Shown here: piece after piece, positions 11,440 through 21,980 of the stretch
Layout of the letters: each line of letters begins with the position of its first letter
How positions within the stretch are numbered: the first letter of the stretch is position 1
Source: Bretschneidera sinensis
Taxonomy: Eukaryota; Streptophyta; Magnoliopsida; Brassicales; Akaniaceae
DNA length: 64,000 bases
Direction of reading: 5' to 3'
Assembly: GCA_023935145.1 (NCBI GenBank)
Contig: CM043702.1
Coordinates: 61,111,001-61,175,000, forward strand
Translations under genes and position numbers: made by a program
Notes under the pieces: model-generated
What the model saw: the letters and a program-made list of their open reading frames with translations, nothing else
Database searches by the model: none
Told to the model about the DNA's origin: nothing

Positions 11440-11480
11440 ATCCCACATTGGAAAGGAAACATTTGATACTGCATATATAT
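11440..11480 (+). promoter_or_regulatory. USE-like motif 23 bases before a TATA box
   Basis: ATCCCACATTG (11440-11450) differs by one base from the plant snRNA upstream sequence element consensus RTCCCACATCG. After 23 bases comes TATATAT (11474-11480). In plant snRNA genes a 23-24 base gap goes with RNA polymerase III. The 3' LTR has the same layout with two mismatches in the USE. Function is inferred only. Confidence 0.4.
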
Positions 11481-11542
11481 TACAGCGCACTGTGATGCGC
11501 TCGAGCGCAACAGGGTTGCGATCGATCACAGTTGACTAGCAC

Positions 11543-11553
11543 ATCCCACATCG
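11543..11553 (+). promoter_or_regulatory. Perfect USE motif without nearby TATA
   Basis: ATCCCACATCG is an exact match to the USE consensus. No TATA box lies 23 or 33 bases downstream, so this copy is probably a spare or decayed module. Confidence 0.4.
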
Positions 11554-11645
11554 GATAGGAAGCACTTACAGCGCGCTAGACGCATTGCATCGTACCATGC
11601 TGCGATCGATCGCACCAGACTTGCGATCGATTGTAAAGAGGCAGT

Positions 11646-11697
11646 ATCCCACATTGAATTTACAGCTCATTGTACTCCGAGAATTCCCTTATATAAA
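11646..11697 (+). promoter_or_regulatory. USE plus TATA promoter module of element D 5' LTR
   Basis: ATCCCACATTG (11646-11656) is followed after exactly 33 bases by TATATAAA (11690-11697). The 33-34 base gap is that of RNA polymerase II plant snRNA promoters. The same geometry recurs in the LTRs of E and J. It is the likely main promoter of the element. Confidence 0.6.
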
Positions 11698-12506
11698 CAC
11701 TATCTCACCTCATTATTCAGTGTGCAGTCTGGTGGATTTCTACTAGCATTCTAGTAGATCTCTTAAGGGCTTTTGCCACCACCAGGGGAAGTGCTGCCCA
11801 ACAGTGTGTGGCATTTCTCCCAATGTATAGTCAGTTTTAATTCTTTTCAAGTTTTTAATGCTTACTACTTTTATTGTGAAATTTAGTTTCATGATAATAG
11901 GTGGCTAAAATCTTCAGCTAAGGTTGAAGATGAAGCCTCGCCATTGTTTAACGTTATATTTTTCAGATATGTTTATACAATTCTGATATGTTTAGTTTAA
12001 ATGTTCTATTTCAATTGTTTGAATAAATTCTTATGATTGATAGTTTTTAATTGTTCTGTTGGATATTCTGTGTGATTCATCCGATGGATACATCGAATCC
12101 TTTTCGATTAAATTGGATTTCCTTTGTGATTTGTTAAAAGCGGATACATTGGATACTTTTGGTTTAATTGGGATATTCGTTGTTTTTTGTTTAAGTTGGA
12201 TTCATGGAATGTTTTGATAGATTATTTTTGTATAGAACATGAAGATATATGCTTTACTTTGGTTTGGTGGATTTGGAAACCTTAGTGTTTTCATCATTAG
12301 TTATTAAATCAATTTAGTTTAGTTTAGTTTATATTTGTTTTGCAAAAATATAATTCACAATTTGGAACTAGGTTAAAATAAAGTTAGTTTAGATAAAAAG
12401 CTATTTTCACAACACACTCCCTGTGGATTCGACCTCGCACTTGCACAACACTATATTGCAAACAATTCGTGCGCTTGGGAGTAATTTAAAACTCACAACA
12501 AGTTTT

Positions 12507-12524
12507 TGGCGCCGTTGCCGGGGA
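12507..12524 (+). other. Primer-binding site of element D (tRNA-Asp)
   Basis: TGGCGCCGTTGCCGGGGA is perfectly complementary to the 18 bases at the 3' end of plant tRNA-Asp(GUC), including CCA. It lies six bases after the LTR. Confidence 0.93.
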
Positions 12525-12668
12525 ATGTTTTTGTTTGTGAAATTTTTGTCTAAATTGATTTCATTTTTCTACTAGTTTAGTTAGCATTTTTGTTTTATTT
12601 TTCTTTCTGTTTTATTTTATTTTGCTGCTTCTGCTAGTTAGTTTGTTTTATTATTTTCTGTTTGGTGT

Positions 12669-15600
12669 ATGCTTGGTCGGAGATCCTTGAATTTAGAATT
12701 GACACCTTTAGATCCCAATTTAGAAAAAACTCTTAGGAAACAGAAGAAGTCACTTGCTGAACAAGAGACAATTGAGATGGGAGAAAATTTGAGGAACCAA
12801 GAGCAACCTGGAGCATGGAACATGGACTCCACCACGTCCCTGAGAGATTTGTTCGCACCATTTGTGACTAACTCATCTTCCTGCATCGTGTTGCCACCCA
12901 CCAATGCTACCCATTTTGATTTAAAGACACATGTGATCCAACTCCTATCCTCATTTCATGGCTTAGATCTTGAAAATCCTTACAGCCATGTAAAGAAGTT
13001 CAAAGATATTTGTGCCACATTCAAGTTCCAGAACTTCTCTGAGGAGTCAGTCCATCTTAGACTTTTCCCTTTTTCTCTTCATGATAGAGCTAGGGCATGG
13101 TTGGATTCCAACACATCCGGGTCTATTACATCTTGGGAAAATCTGTTGAGTAAATTCTATAATAAATTTTTCCCAATGTCTAGAGTGAATGAGTACCGAA
13201 AGGAGATTAGTTCTTTCACTCAGGAGGAGGATGAGAAGTTTTCTGAGTGTTGTGAGCATTTTAAAGAGTTACTGATTAGATGCCCTCCACATGGATATGA
13301 GAAGTGGAGACTTGTTCAGTTCTTCTACCAAGGGTTGACTCAACCCAACCGTAGCATGATCGAGTCTATGAATGGGGGGGAATTCTTAAGTCTGACAGGA
13401 GATGAAGCATACAAGGCATTGAACAAGTTATCCGACAACTCGCAGTAGTGGGATTTTTCAAGCTGTCGGGACAAGTCCATTCGTGCTCCTAGGAAAGGAG
13501 GCATCAATGAGATTAAGGAGGAGACTGACTTGAAGATAAAGATAAATGCTCTCACCAAGAAAATTAACGCTTTCACTATGGGCAAGTCCATTAATGCTGC
13601 TAATACAATTAATAACGATTTTTGTTCCATCTGTGCTAGTCCTATGCATTTAGCACAGAATTGTCCATCTATGCCGGTTTTTGCCGAGTGTTCCACGGAA
13701 CATGTAAACGTTTTTAATGACTATAGGAGGCAATCAAGTGGATCCTACTCTGAGACTTACAATCCAGGGTGGCAGAACCACCCTAATTTTTCATGGAAGC
13801 AGAACCAATCACTGAATTAGGTAGGAGCCCCTCATCATGCTCACAATCAATACCCTCCTGGATTGCCTCCACGAATTCCTAGTCATGGTCACTCATTCCA
13901 TCCAGCACCAGCATCTGCTTACCATACTCCCACTCAAGCTCCAACATCGATTTCATAGTCATTGGAGGACACCTTCAAGGAGTTTATGAAGATGACCGGC
14001 CAATCCATCAGCAAAGTGAGGAGTGCGACAATAGTAAACACCCAAGCGATTGCCAATCCAGAAAGTCAAATGGGGCAAATCGCAAGTCACTTGGGTGAAA
14101 GAGAAAAGGAAAAGTTCCCCAGTTAGCCCGTGACCAACCTGAAGAGACAATTTGTGATTGGAAATTCATTAACTTCTACGCACGGGGAGGAACAAGTGCA
14201 ATCGATTGTCACACTAAGGTCTAGGAGACAAGTTGACAATCGAGTGAAAGAGAGCCCTGCTATGCAGCAAGGGGAAGAAAGTGGCAACAAGGAGAAGAGA
14301 GATGCTGAGCCATCTATAGCCACTCCTACTGTGAATGACCCTCCTAGGTCGTTTGTACCTAAAGCACCTTACCCTAAGAGATTACAAGCGGCCAAGAAAG
14401 GAGGGAAGTTTGAAGAAATTCTTGAGGTGTTCAAGTGAGTCCAAATCAATATTCCAATTTTGGACGCCATCGAGCAAGTGCCATCATATGCCAAGTTCTT
14501 AAAGGACTTGATCATTATCAAGAGGAGGACGAATGTCCCAAAGAAAGCATTTTTGACCGAGTAGGTTAGCTCAATCCTTCGGTGCAAGTTGCCGATCAAG
14601 TATAAGGACCCAGGGTGTCCTACCATCTCTTGCATGATAGGAGTCAGCCAGATTGAGAGGGCTCTATTGGATTTAGGAGCCAGTGTGAATCTTCTACCCT
14701 ATTCAGTCTATTTGCAGTTGGGGTTAGGAGAATTGAAGCCCACATCGACAACACTTCAATTGGCTGACAGGTCAGTGAAAATACCACGGGGAGTAGTTGA
14801 GGACGTTTTGATAAAGGTAGATCAATTTTATTTTCTCGTGGATTTTATTGTGCTAGATACAGAGCCGGTCCAAAATATAGGGATTCAGATACCGGTGATT
14901 CTAGGGCAACCATTCTTAGCCACGGCTACCGCGACAGGGGTGATGAAGATTTCCTTCGGAAATATGACAGTGGAGTTGAATATTTTTGATATCACTAAGC
15001 AACCACTGGAATTTACTAAAATGAGAAATATATGCTTAATAGAGGAGATTATTGAAGATACAGTGGATGAATCAAGCATGGAAGACCCCCTGGAGGCATG
15101 CTTTGCTCAGTTTGGAGAGGATATGGATTTGGATAAGTTACTTGAGCAAGCAAATGCCATTTTAGAGTTTGCTCCTACGGAGAGTAGTGAGAATGAAGAA
15201 ACTGAAGAACTTGAGCATCCTAAGAAGGAACTTAAACCCTTACTGGACAATCTTCAGTATAAGTTCCTAGGTCCAGCAGAGTCTTTGCTTGTGATTATAG
15301 CTTCAGATTTGGTTGAGACTCAAGAGGAGAAATTATTAGATGTGTTGAGAGAACACAAGGAAGCTATAGGCTGGACCATTGAGAATATTAAGGGAATCAG
15401 CCCCTCGTTGGTAATGCACAAGATACATTTGGAGGAGAATGCCAAGCCATCGAGGGAGCTACAAAGAAGGCTCAACCTAGCTATGCAAGAGGTTGTGAGG
15501 GCAGAAGTAATTAAGCTGTTAGATGCAGGGATCATTTATCCCATCTTTGATAGCAAGTGGGTGAGCCTGATTCATGTCATGCCCAAGCGAGCTGGATTAA

Positions 15601-16899
15601 CGGTAGTGAAGAATAATAACGACAAGTTGGTGCTAACTCATGTTCAGTCAGGGTGGAGAGTGTGTATAGACTACCGTAAACTGAACGCTGCCACAAGGAA
15701 TGATCATTTTCCACTCCCATTTATTGATCAGATGGTGGAGTGCTTGGCTGGGCACGAGTATTATTATTTTTTGGATGGTTATTCTGGATATAACCAGGTC
15801 CCCGTGGACCCCAAAGATCAGGAGAAGACAACATTTACCTGTCCTTTTGGGATATTCGCCTACCGTCGCATGCCCTTTGGGTTATACAATGCACCTGCTA
15901 CTTTTCAGCGGTGCATGGTCAGCATATTCTCTGACATGGTGGAGCGTTCTTTAGAGATTTTCATGGATGACTTCTCCGTCTTCGGTTCAATATTTGAGGA
16001 GTGTTTGCACCATCTCACTTTGGTTTTAGTGCGGTGCAAGGAGAACAACCTGGTGCTTAATTGGGAGAAGTGCCATTTTATGGTCAAGCAAGTTATTGTA
16101 CTGGGGCAAATCATATCTCATCGAGGGATTGAGGTCGACAAAGCAAAGGTGGACCTGATTTCCAACCTTCCACCCCCACGTATAGTGAAGGAGGTTCGAT
16201 CTTTTCTGGGCCATGCAGGATTCTATAGGCGATTTATCCAGAATTTCAGCAAGATTGCCCGGCTCTTGTGCAAGTTATTAATGAAGGATGCCCCATTTGT
16301 ATTTGATGAAGATTGTAAGAATGCATTTGGGGATCTGAAGAAGATTATGACGTCCACACCCATTATTCAGCCACCCAACTGGGGTGTGCCTTTTGAAATT
16401 ATGTGTGACGCATCAGACTATGCTGTTGGAACTGTTTTGGGGTAGCGTGTTGACAAACTTCCCCATGTTATCTATTATGCAAGTCGAACTCTAAACGACG
16501 CACAACTCAATTACTCTACCACTGAGAAGGAGTTGCTAGCAGTCATTTTTGCATTAGACAAGTTTAGATACGACTTGTTAGGATCTAAAGTCATTATCTA
16601 CTCGGACCATGCAGCATTGAAGTATCTTTTCTCTAAAAAAAGATGCTAAATCTCATCTTATCCGATGGATCTTGCTACTTCAAGAGTTCGACATAGAGAT
16701 TCGGGATAAGAAAGGTTCCGAAAATGTGGTGGTGGACCATTTGTCTAGATTAATTGTGGATTTCACTGAGGCCGCCACTCCCATTTCTGAGACCTTTCCT
16801 GATGAGCAATTGATGCACATCGCTCACAATCCTGCACCATGGTTTGCTGATATAGTGAACTATCTTATCACCGGTCAAATGCCTTTGCATTGGGGGTGA
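12669..16899 (+). pseudogene. Element D gag-protease-RT-RNase H polyprotein, broken
   Basis: Gag, protease and RT share one reading frame from 12669 to 16445, cut only by stops (13446, 13818, 13957, 14124, 14436, 14562, 16443). Gag has the capsid-type domain (residues about 80-240) and a zinc knuckle CSICASPMHLAQNC, then YNPGWQNHPNFSW. Protease shows LDLGASVNLLPYSVY; a 15-base deletion is seen just after FLATA when compared with E. RT is nearly complete with WRVCIDYRKLN, FLDGYSGYNQV, RMPFGLYNAPATFQRCM and the catalytic FMDDF. RNase H begins DASDYAVG and contains TEKELLA and [10 protein letters not shown]. An extra A in a run near 16639 shifts the frame. E inserted just after the end of RNase H. 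Confidence 0.92.
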
Positions 16900-16916
16900 C
16901 AAGATAAATCAAAGTG

Positions 16917-16921
16917 TTTGG
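16917..16921 (+). other. Target-site duplication TTTGG (left of E)
   Basis: TTTGG here and at 23231-23235 flanks element E exactly. Confidence 0.95.
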
Positions 16922-17084
16922 TGATGAGTCTAAAATATTGCATATTTTAGACCCTTAACTTATATTTGTTATGCTCTTAGTTAGTAGTATTTTACTTTAT
17001 TTTACATTTTTCTTGTGTTTTTTGTATTTTTACATGTTTGTGGAGAAAGTGCAGCATTTCAAGATATTTGAAGCTTCTAGAGAC

Positions 17085-17295
17085 ATTGCGCTCGATCGCA
17101 CAGATATGCGATCGAGCGCACATGCACTCGAGCGCACCTGCCTATGATCGAGCGCAAGGTCATCAATCCCACATCAAAATGTTTGCAGAGCATCGCACCA
17201 GCGCGATCGAGTGCACCAGACACGCGATCGAGCGCACCGGACACGCGATCGAGCGCACATGCGATCGATCGCACCATTCTGCGATCGAGCGCACA
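17085..17295 (+). repeat. CGATCGAGCGCAC array in element E 5' LTR
   Basis: Nine or so copies of a 16-base unit around GCGATCGAGCGCAC are present, with a TCCCACATC motif in the middle. Compared with the 3' LTR array (22146-22352), this one has an extra 16-base unit near 17111-17126 and lacks one near 17232. Confidence 0.9.
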
Positions 17296-17304
17296 CGGGC
17301 CTGT

Positions 17305-17355
17305 ATCCCACATCGTTCTGCAACCTGTTTTACTCCGTGTCTCCCCCTATATAAA
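17305..17355 (+). promoter_or_regulatory. USE plus TATA promoter module of element E 5' LTR
   Basis: A perfect USE, ATCCCACATCG (17305-17315), is followed after 32 bases by TATATAAA (17348-17355). The 3' LTR has the same pair at 33 bases; one T was gained or lost. Confidence 0.6.
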
Positions 17356-18176
17356 CACAATTTGGCTTCATAATCCAATGTACAATTCCTAAGCCACTTT
17401 GGTGTTTACCGGTGGACTTCCGCCAGCATTTTGGTGGATCCCGAAGGCATTGCTACCACGAGGGGAAGCGCCGCCCGTCAGCGAGTGGAATTTCTCCCAT
17501 GTAAAGTTGTTTATTTATTTTTTTATATTCAGTTGTTTTAGTTTAAATGTTTAGCATTTTTTTATTATAGTTTTATTGTTATGAGTGGCTAGACTCTTCA
17601 GCTAAGGTTGAAGATGAAGCCCCGCCGTTGTTTGGCGTAGTAGTTCAGATTTGCTTGTACAAATCTGACAATTTTTAGTATAAATGTTCTGTCAATTATT
17701 TGAGTTAATCTTATAATTGATTGAGTTTAAATTTTCTGTTGGATTTTCTTTGTGTTTCATCTGATGGATACATTGAATGCTTTTCGATTAAATTGGATTC
17801 CCTTTGTGATTTGTTAAGAGCGGATACATCGGGTGCTTTTGGTTTAGTTGGGATATTCTTTGTTTTTTGTCTTATAGTTGGATTCATTGAATGTTTTGAT
17901 AGGCTATATTTTTAGAACATGTATTCTTAATTTCGGTGGGGTGGATTCGGAAACCTTAGTGCTTTTTATTATTAGTTTTAAAATCAACTTAGTTTAATTT
18001 TAATTTATTTTGCAATATCATTCTGAAATTTGGAACTAGGTTAAGATAGAGTTAGTTTAGATTGAAAATATACTTTCACAACGCAATTCCTTGTGGATTC
18101 GACCTCGCACTTGCACAACACTATACTGCAAACGACTAGTGCGCTTGCGAGTAAATTAAAACTCACAACAAGTTTT

Positions 18177-18194
18177 TGGCGCCGTTGCCGGGGA
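18177..18194 (+). other. Primer-binding site of element E (tRNA-Asp)
   Basis: An 18-base exact match to the tRNA-Asp complement, identical to the site of D, six bases after the LTR end. Confidence 0.93.
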
Positions 18195-18297
18195 ATTGTT
18201 TGGTTTGTGAAAATTTTTTGTCTGAATTGATTTTATTTTTCTACTAGTTAGTTATAAAAAAAAAAAAATTAATTTAATTTTTTTTTTAAAAAAAATG

Positions 18298-20702
18298 TGG
18301 ATGAATCCAGCGCCGGTTTCACAATCTTTAGAGGACGCCCTCAAGGATTTCATTAAAATGACCAGCCCGTCCTTCAATGCTGCCAACACTTTCAATGTTG
18401 AAAGCTGTTCCATCTGTGCTAGTCCCATGCATCTAGCATAGAATTGCCCATCAATGCCGGCTTGTGCCGAGTATCCTATGGAACAAATGAATGCTTTCAA
18501 TGACTGTTGTTGGCAATCCAATGGATCTTGCTCCGAAACATACAATCCAGGGTGGTGGGACCACTCTAATTTTTCATGGGAGCAGAACCAACCAATGAAT
18601 CAGGGAGGAGCCCCTTACCACGCTCACAATCAATACACTCCCGAATTTCCTCCACTAATTCTAAGTTACAATCACTCAGCTTATCCAGCACCATCACCCG
18701 CTTACCAAGCTCCCATTCAAGCGCCAGCGTCGGTTTCGCATTCATTGGAGGACGCTCTCAATGATTTCATGAAAACGACTAGCCAATCTATGAGTGAAGT
18801 GATGAGTGCAACAGTGGTAAACACCCAAGCAATTGCCAAGCTGGAGAGTCAAATAGGGCAAATTGTAAGTCACTTGGGTGAGAGAGAGAAGGGGAAGTTC
18901 CCCAGTCAGCCCGTGCAAAACCCAAAAGGACAATTTATGGTTGAGAGTTCATCAACTCCTATGCACGGGGCGGAACAAGTACAGTCGATTGTCACACTGA
19001 GGTCTGGGAGACAAGTGGACAATCGAGTGGAAGAGAGCCCTACAATGCAGCAAGGACAAAGGAGTGGCAACACAGAGAAGAGAGATGCTGAGCCATCTAT
19101 AGCCACACCTACTGAGAAAGACCCTCCTAGGTCGTTTATACCTAGAGCGCCCTACCCCGAGAGATTACAGGCGCCCAAGAAAGGAGGGAAGTATAAGGAA
19201 ATTCTGGAGGTATTCAAGCAAGTCCAAATCAATATCCCATTTTTGGATGCCATCCATCAAATGCCATCATATGCCAAGTTTCTAAAGGACTTGGTCACTA
19301 TCAAAAGGAGGACGAATGTCCCAAAAAAGGCATTTTTGACCGAGCAAGTCAGCTCAATCCTTCAGTGCAAGCTACCCATCAAGTATAAGGACCCGGGGTG
19401 TCCTACCATCTCTTGCACGATAGGAGTCAGCACATTGAGAGGGCTCTCTTAGATCTAGGGGCGAGTGTGAATCTTCTACCCTACTCAGTCTATTTACAAT
19501 TGGGGTTAGGAGAATTGAAGCCCACATCCACTACGCTTCAATTGGCTGGCAGGTCAGTGAAAAGACCACGGGGAATAGTTGAGGACGTTTTGATAAAAGT
19601 GGATAAGTTCTATTTCCCCGTGGATTTTATTGTGCTTGACACAGAGCCGGTTTAGAATATAGGGATTCAAATACCGGTTATTCTAGGGCGACCATTCTTA
19701 GCCACGGCTAACGCCCTGATAAATTGTAGGACAGGGGTGATGAAGATCTCCTTCGGAAATATGACAGTGGAGTTAAATATTTTTGATATCACTAGGCAAC
19801 CACATGAATATGATGAAGTGAGAAATGTAAGCTTGATAGAGGAGATTCTTGAGGAGACTGTGAATGAATCAAGCACTGAGGACCCCCTAGAGGCATGCTT
19901 TGCTCAATTTGGAGAGGATTTGGATTTAGATAAATTACTTGAGCAAGCAAATGCCATTTTGGAGTCTCCTCCTCGGGAGAGCAATAAGACAGAGGAGATT
20001 GTGGATGACTCCCGCACTGAGGACCCCCTAGAGGCATGCTTTGCTCAATTTGGAGAGGATATGGATTTAGATAAATTACTTGAGCAAGCGAATGCCATTT
20101 TAGAGTGTCCTTCTCGAAAGAGCAATAAGACGGAGGAGACCGCCGCACCTGAAACCCCCAAGAAGGAACTTAAGCGTTTACCAGATAATCTTAAGTATAA
20201 GTTCCTAGGTTCAGCCGATAGTTTGCCTATGATTATACCTTCAGATCTGGGTGATGCTCTAGAGGAGAAATTATTGGATGTCTTAAGAGAGCATAAGGAA
20301 GCTATAGGCTGGACTATTGAGGATGTCAAGGGGATCAGCCCCTCGGTGGTGACGTACACGATACATTTGGAGGAGGATGCTGAGCCATCGAGGGAGCCAC
20401 AAAGAAGGCTCAACCCTACTATACAAGAGGTTGTGAGGGGAGAAGATATTAAGCTGTTAGAGGCAGGGATCATTTATCCCATCTCTGATAGCAAGTGGGT
20501 GAGCCAGATTCATGTTGTGCCCAAACGTGCTGAATTAACGGTAGTGCAGCATAAGGACGACGAGTTGGTTCCAACTCGTATTCAGTCTATTTGGAGAGTG
20601 TGTATCAGCTACCGTAAATTGAATGCTTCCACTAAGCCTGATCATTATCCATTCCCATTTATTGATCAGATGGTGGAGCGTTTAGTTGGGCATGTTTACT
20701 AA
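18298..20702 (+). pseudogene. Element E rearranged gag tail, protease and RT start
   Basis: The capsid part of gag is absent. In its place is a short copy of the downstream SLEDALKDF linker (about 18300-18390) placed before the zinc knuckle CSICASPMHLA (then TAG at 18439). The main frame 18454-19432 carries YNPGWWDHSNFSW, the linker and the pre-protease part, and ends in a frameshift near 19432. Protease (LDLGASVNLLPYSVY) follows in another frame to a TAG at 19652. A 141-base tandem duplication is in the protease-RT linker. RT starts (KWVSQIHVVPK) and stops at 20700 after PFPFIDQMVERL, before any catalytic residue. The sequence then enters the 3' noncoding region directly. Confidence 0.9.
19878..20140 (+). 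repeat. 141-base tandem duplication in protease-RT linker of E
   Basis: The second copy begins at 20019. Each encodes an acidic segment EDPLEACFAQFGED followed by LDKLLEQANAILE. Element D has one copy. The duplication keeps the frame. Confidence 0.88.
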
Positions 20703-21980
20703 TGTTGGGTCTGGCTGAAGACGTTAAACTTAGCGCTCATGGGAGGCACCCCACAGCTTATCTTTTCTTTTGTTTATTTATTATTTCGCATTTTTATGAT
20801 TAATGTTTGTTTCCAGTATTTTTTGTTTTCCAGTTTTTATTTTTCAGGGACAAAGCGTACTTCAGTTCAAGTTTGGGGGTATGCTATGAGCCATACCAGT
20901 CCAGATAGTTCTCCATATCTCAGGTCAGCTCTTTCCATATTAGTCACACATTGGGGTCAATGTGTAATTTAAGTTTGGGGGTATGGGAGACACATCACAC
21001 ACTTTGTCCTAAATTGTTGTCTTTTCGTCATAGAGATAAATGCATGCTCATGTTATCGTGAAATTTTAGTTGATCTAAACATTTTCTGTGATGTGATGTC
21101 ATTGGTGAGCTTAACATTTTGAACACATGATCTGGTGATAAATTTTTAAAATTTAGTTACTTATTTTAGGCATTTTAAGAATTCACATGTTTGATCTAAT
21201 CTCACACGAGCACATTAGCACAAATTATGTGAGGTATGACACGTGATTTTAATGTGTATTTTTCCTTATCTTAACTGAAACTGGATGACTTGTTGGATGA
21301 ACTCTTGGGCATAGGAAAATAAAAAAAAAAAAAATTATCAATAAACTTTTCGCTGAGTAACTGGACCTCTTGCCTCAGTAAGCAGTGAGTGTTCACGTCA
21401 AAAGGTGGAATTTTGCTTGGTAATATTAAGGTCGGTTTAATTTCGTAGCCTTTTTGACTCGAGTTAGTAAGTCCTTAGGGGTGTCTTTACACCTAATGCC
21501 CTAAAACCACCTGGTTTGGGAGTCATTGACTCAACACTCGCTACATGGGTCATTTAGAAAGCTTAAGGGAACTAAACATAGCCGTGCCTTAATAAAAAAA
21601 AATAAAAAAAAAGAATAAAATAAAAACTATGCCTTTTCGTTCATTTTTGATGGGAAATTCGGTGAATCTTGAGACATGGAGACCTTACACATTAAAGTTA
21701 CTTGGAAGCTTCATTTTTATATGCTAATTCACCTTACACTGATTCAAGCTTGTGATGCCTTATCCTGCCTTTTGTAAGTAATTAGATTTTAACATTTCTA
21801 TTCATTACGAAGATGGGTTTACCTTTTTAAGCTTGCTTATGAATGAATATCATGATGATGTGTGCTCCTTAAATTTTTGGATACCATGAGTGATGACTTT
21901 ATTTTTATGTTCTTTATTTTTCATTAAGTCTTTTATTTTGTTTTGCTAAGGGACTAGCAAAATATAAGTTTGGGGGTATT
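20703..21980 (+). other. 3' noncoding region of element E with conserved hairpins
   Basis: About 1.28 kb without genes. It holds a GTCTGGCTGAAGAC hairpin followed by TTAGCGCTCATGGGAGGC (20709-20747), a CTGAG/CTCAG hairpin (about 21353-21378), and a TTAGGG/CCCTAA hairpin (21475-21504). An AAACC/GGTTT hairpin and a GAGTC/GACTC hairpin follow. Three GTTTGGGGGTAT motifs occur (about 20872, 20973, 21968); the last is the polypurine tract directly before the 3' LTR. D and H share this layout. Confidence 0.75.

Larger units (their letters stand above)
11319..11640 (+). repeat. CGATCGAGCGCAC array in element D 5' LTR
   Basis: About ten irregular copies of GCGATCGAGCGCAC-like units are present, several as the fuller palindrome TGCGATCGATCGCA. 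They are interspersed with three TCCCACAT motifs. CpG density is far above the surrounding AT-rich LTR. Some copies show CG changed to CA or TG. Confidence 0.88.
11140..12500 (+). repeat. 5' LTR of element D
   Basis: 1361 bases with TG and CA ends. U3 contains a CGATCG array (11319-11640), three USE-like motifs and two TATA boxes (11474 and 11690). The 3' LTR (25719-27082) matches along its whole length with scattered substitutions, more than between the LTRs of E. This agrees with E having inserted later. Confidence 0.94.
16922..18170 (+). repeat. 5' LTR of element E
   Basis: 1249 bases, TGATGAGTC to CTCACAACA. The CGATCG array is at 17085-17295, the USE-TATA module at 17305-17355. Confidence 0.95.

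Noticed and set aside
12507..12524. tRNA-Asp gene fragment
   Set aside because: Only 18 bases match the tRNA 3' end, on the complementary strand and directly after an LTR. This is a primer-binding site.
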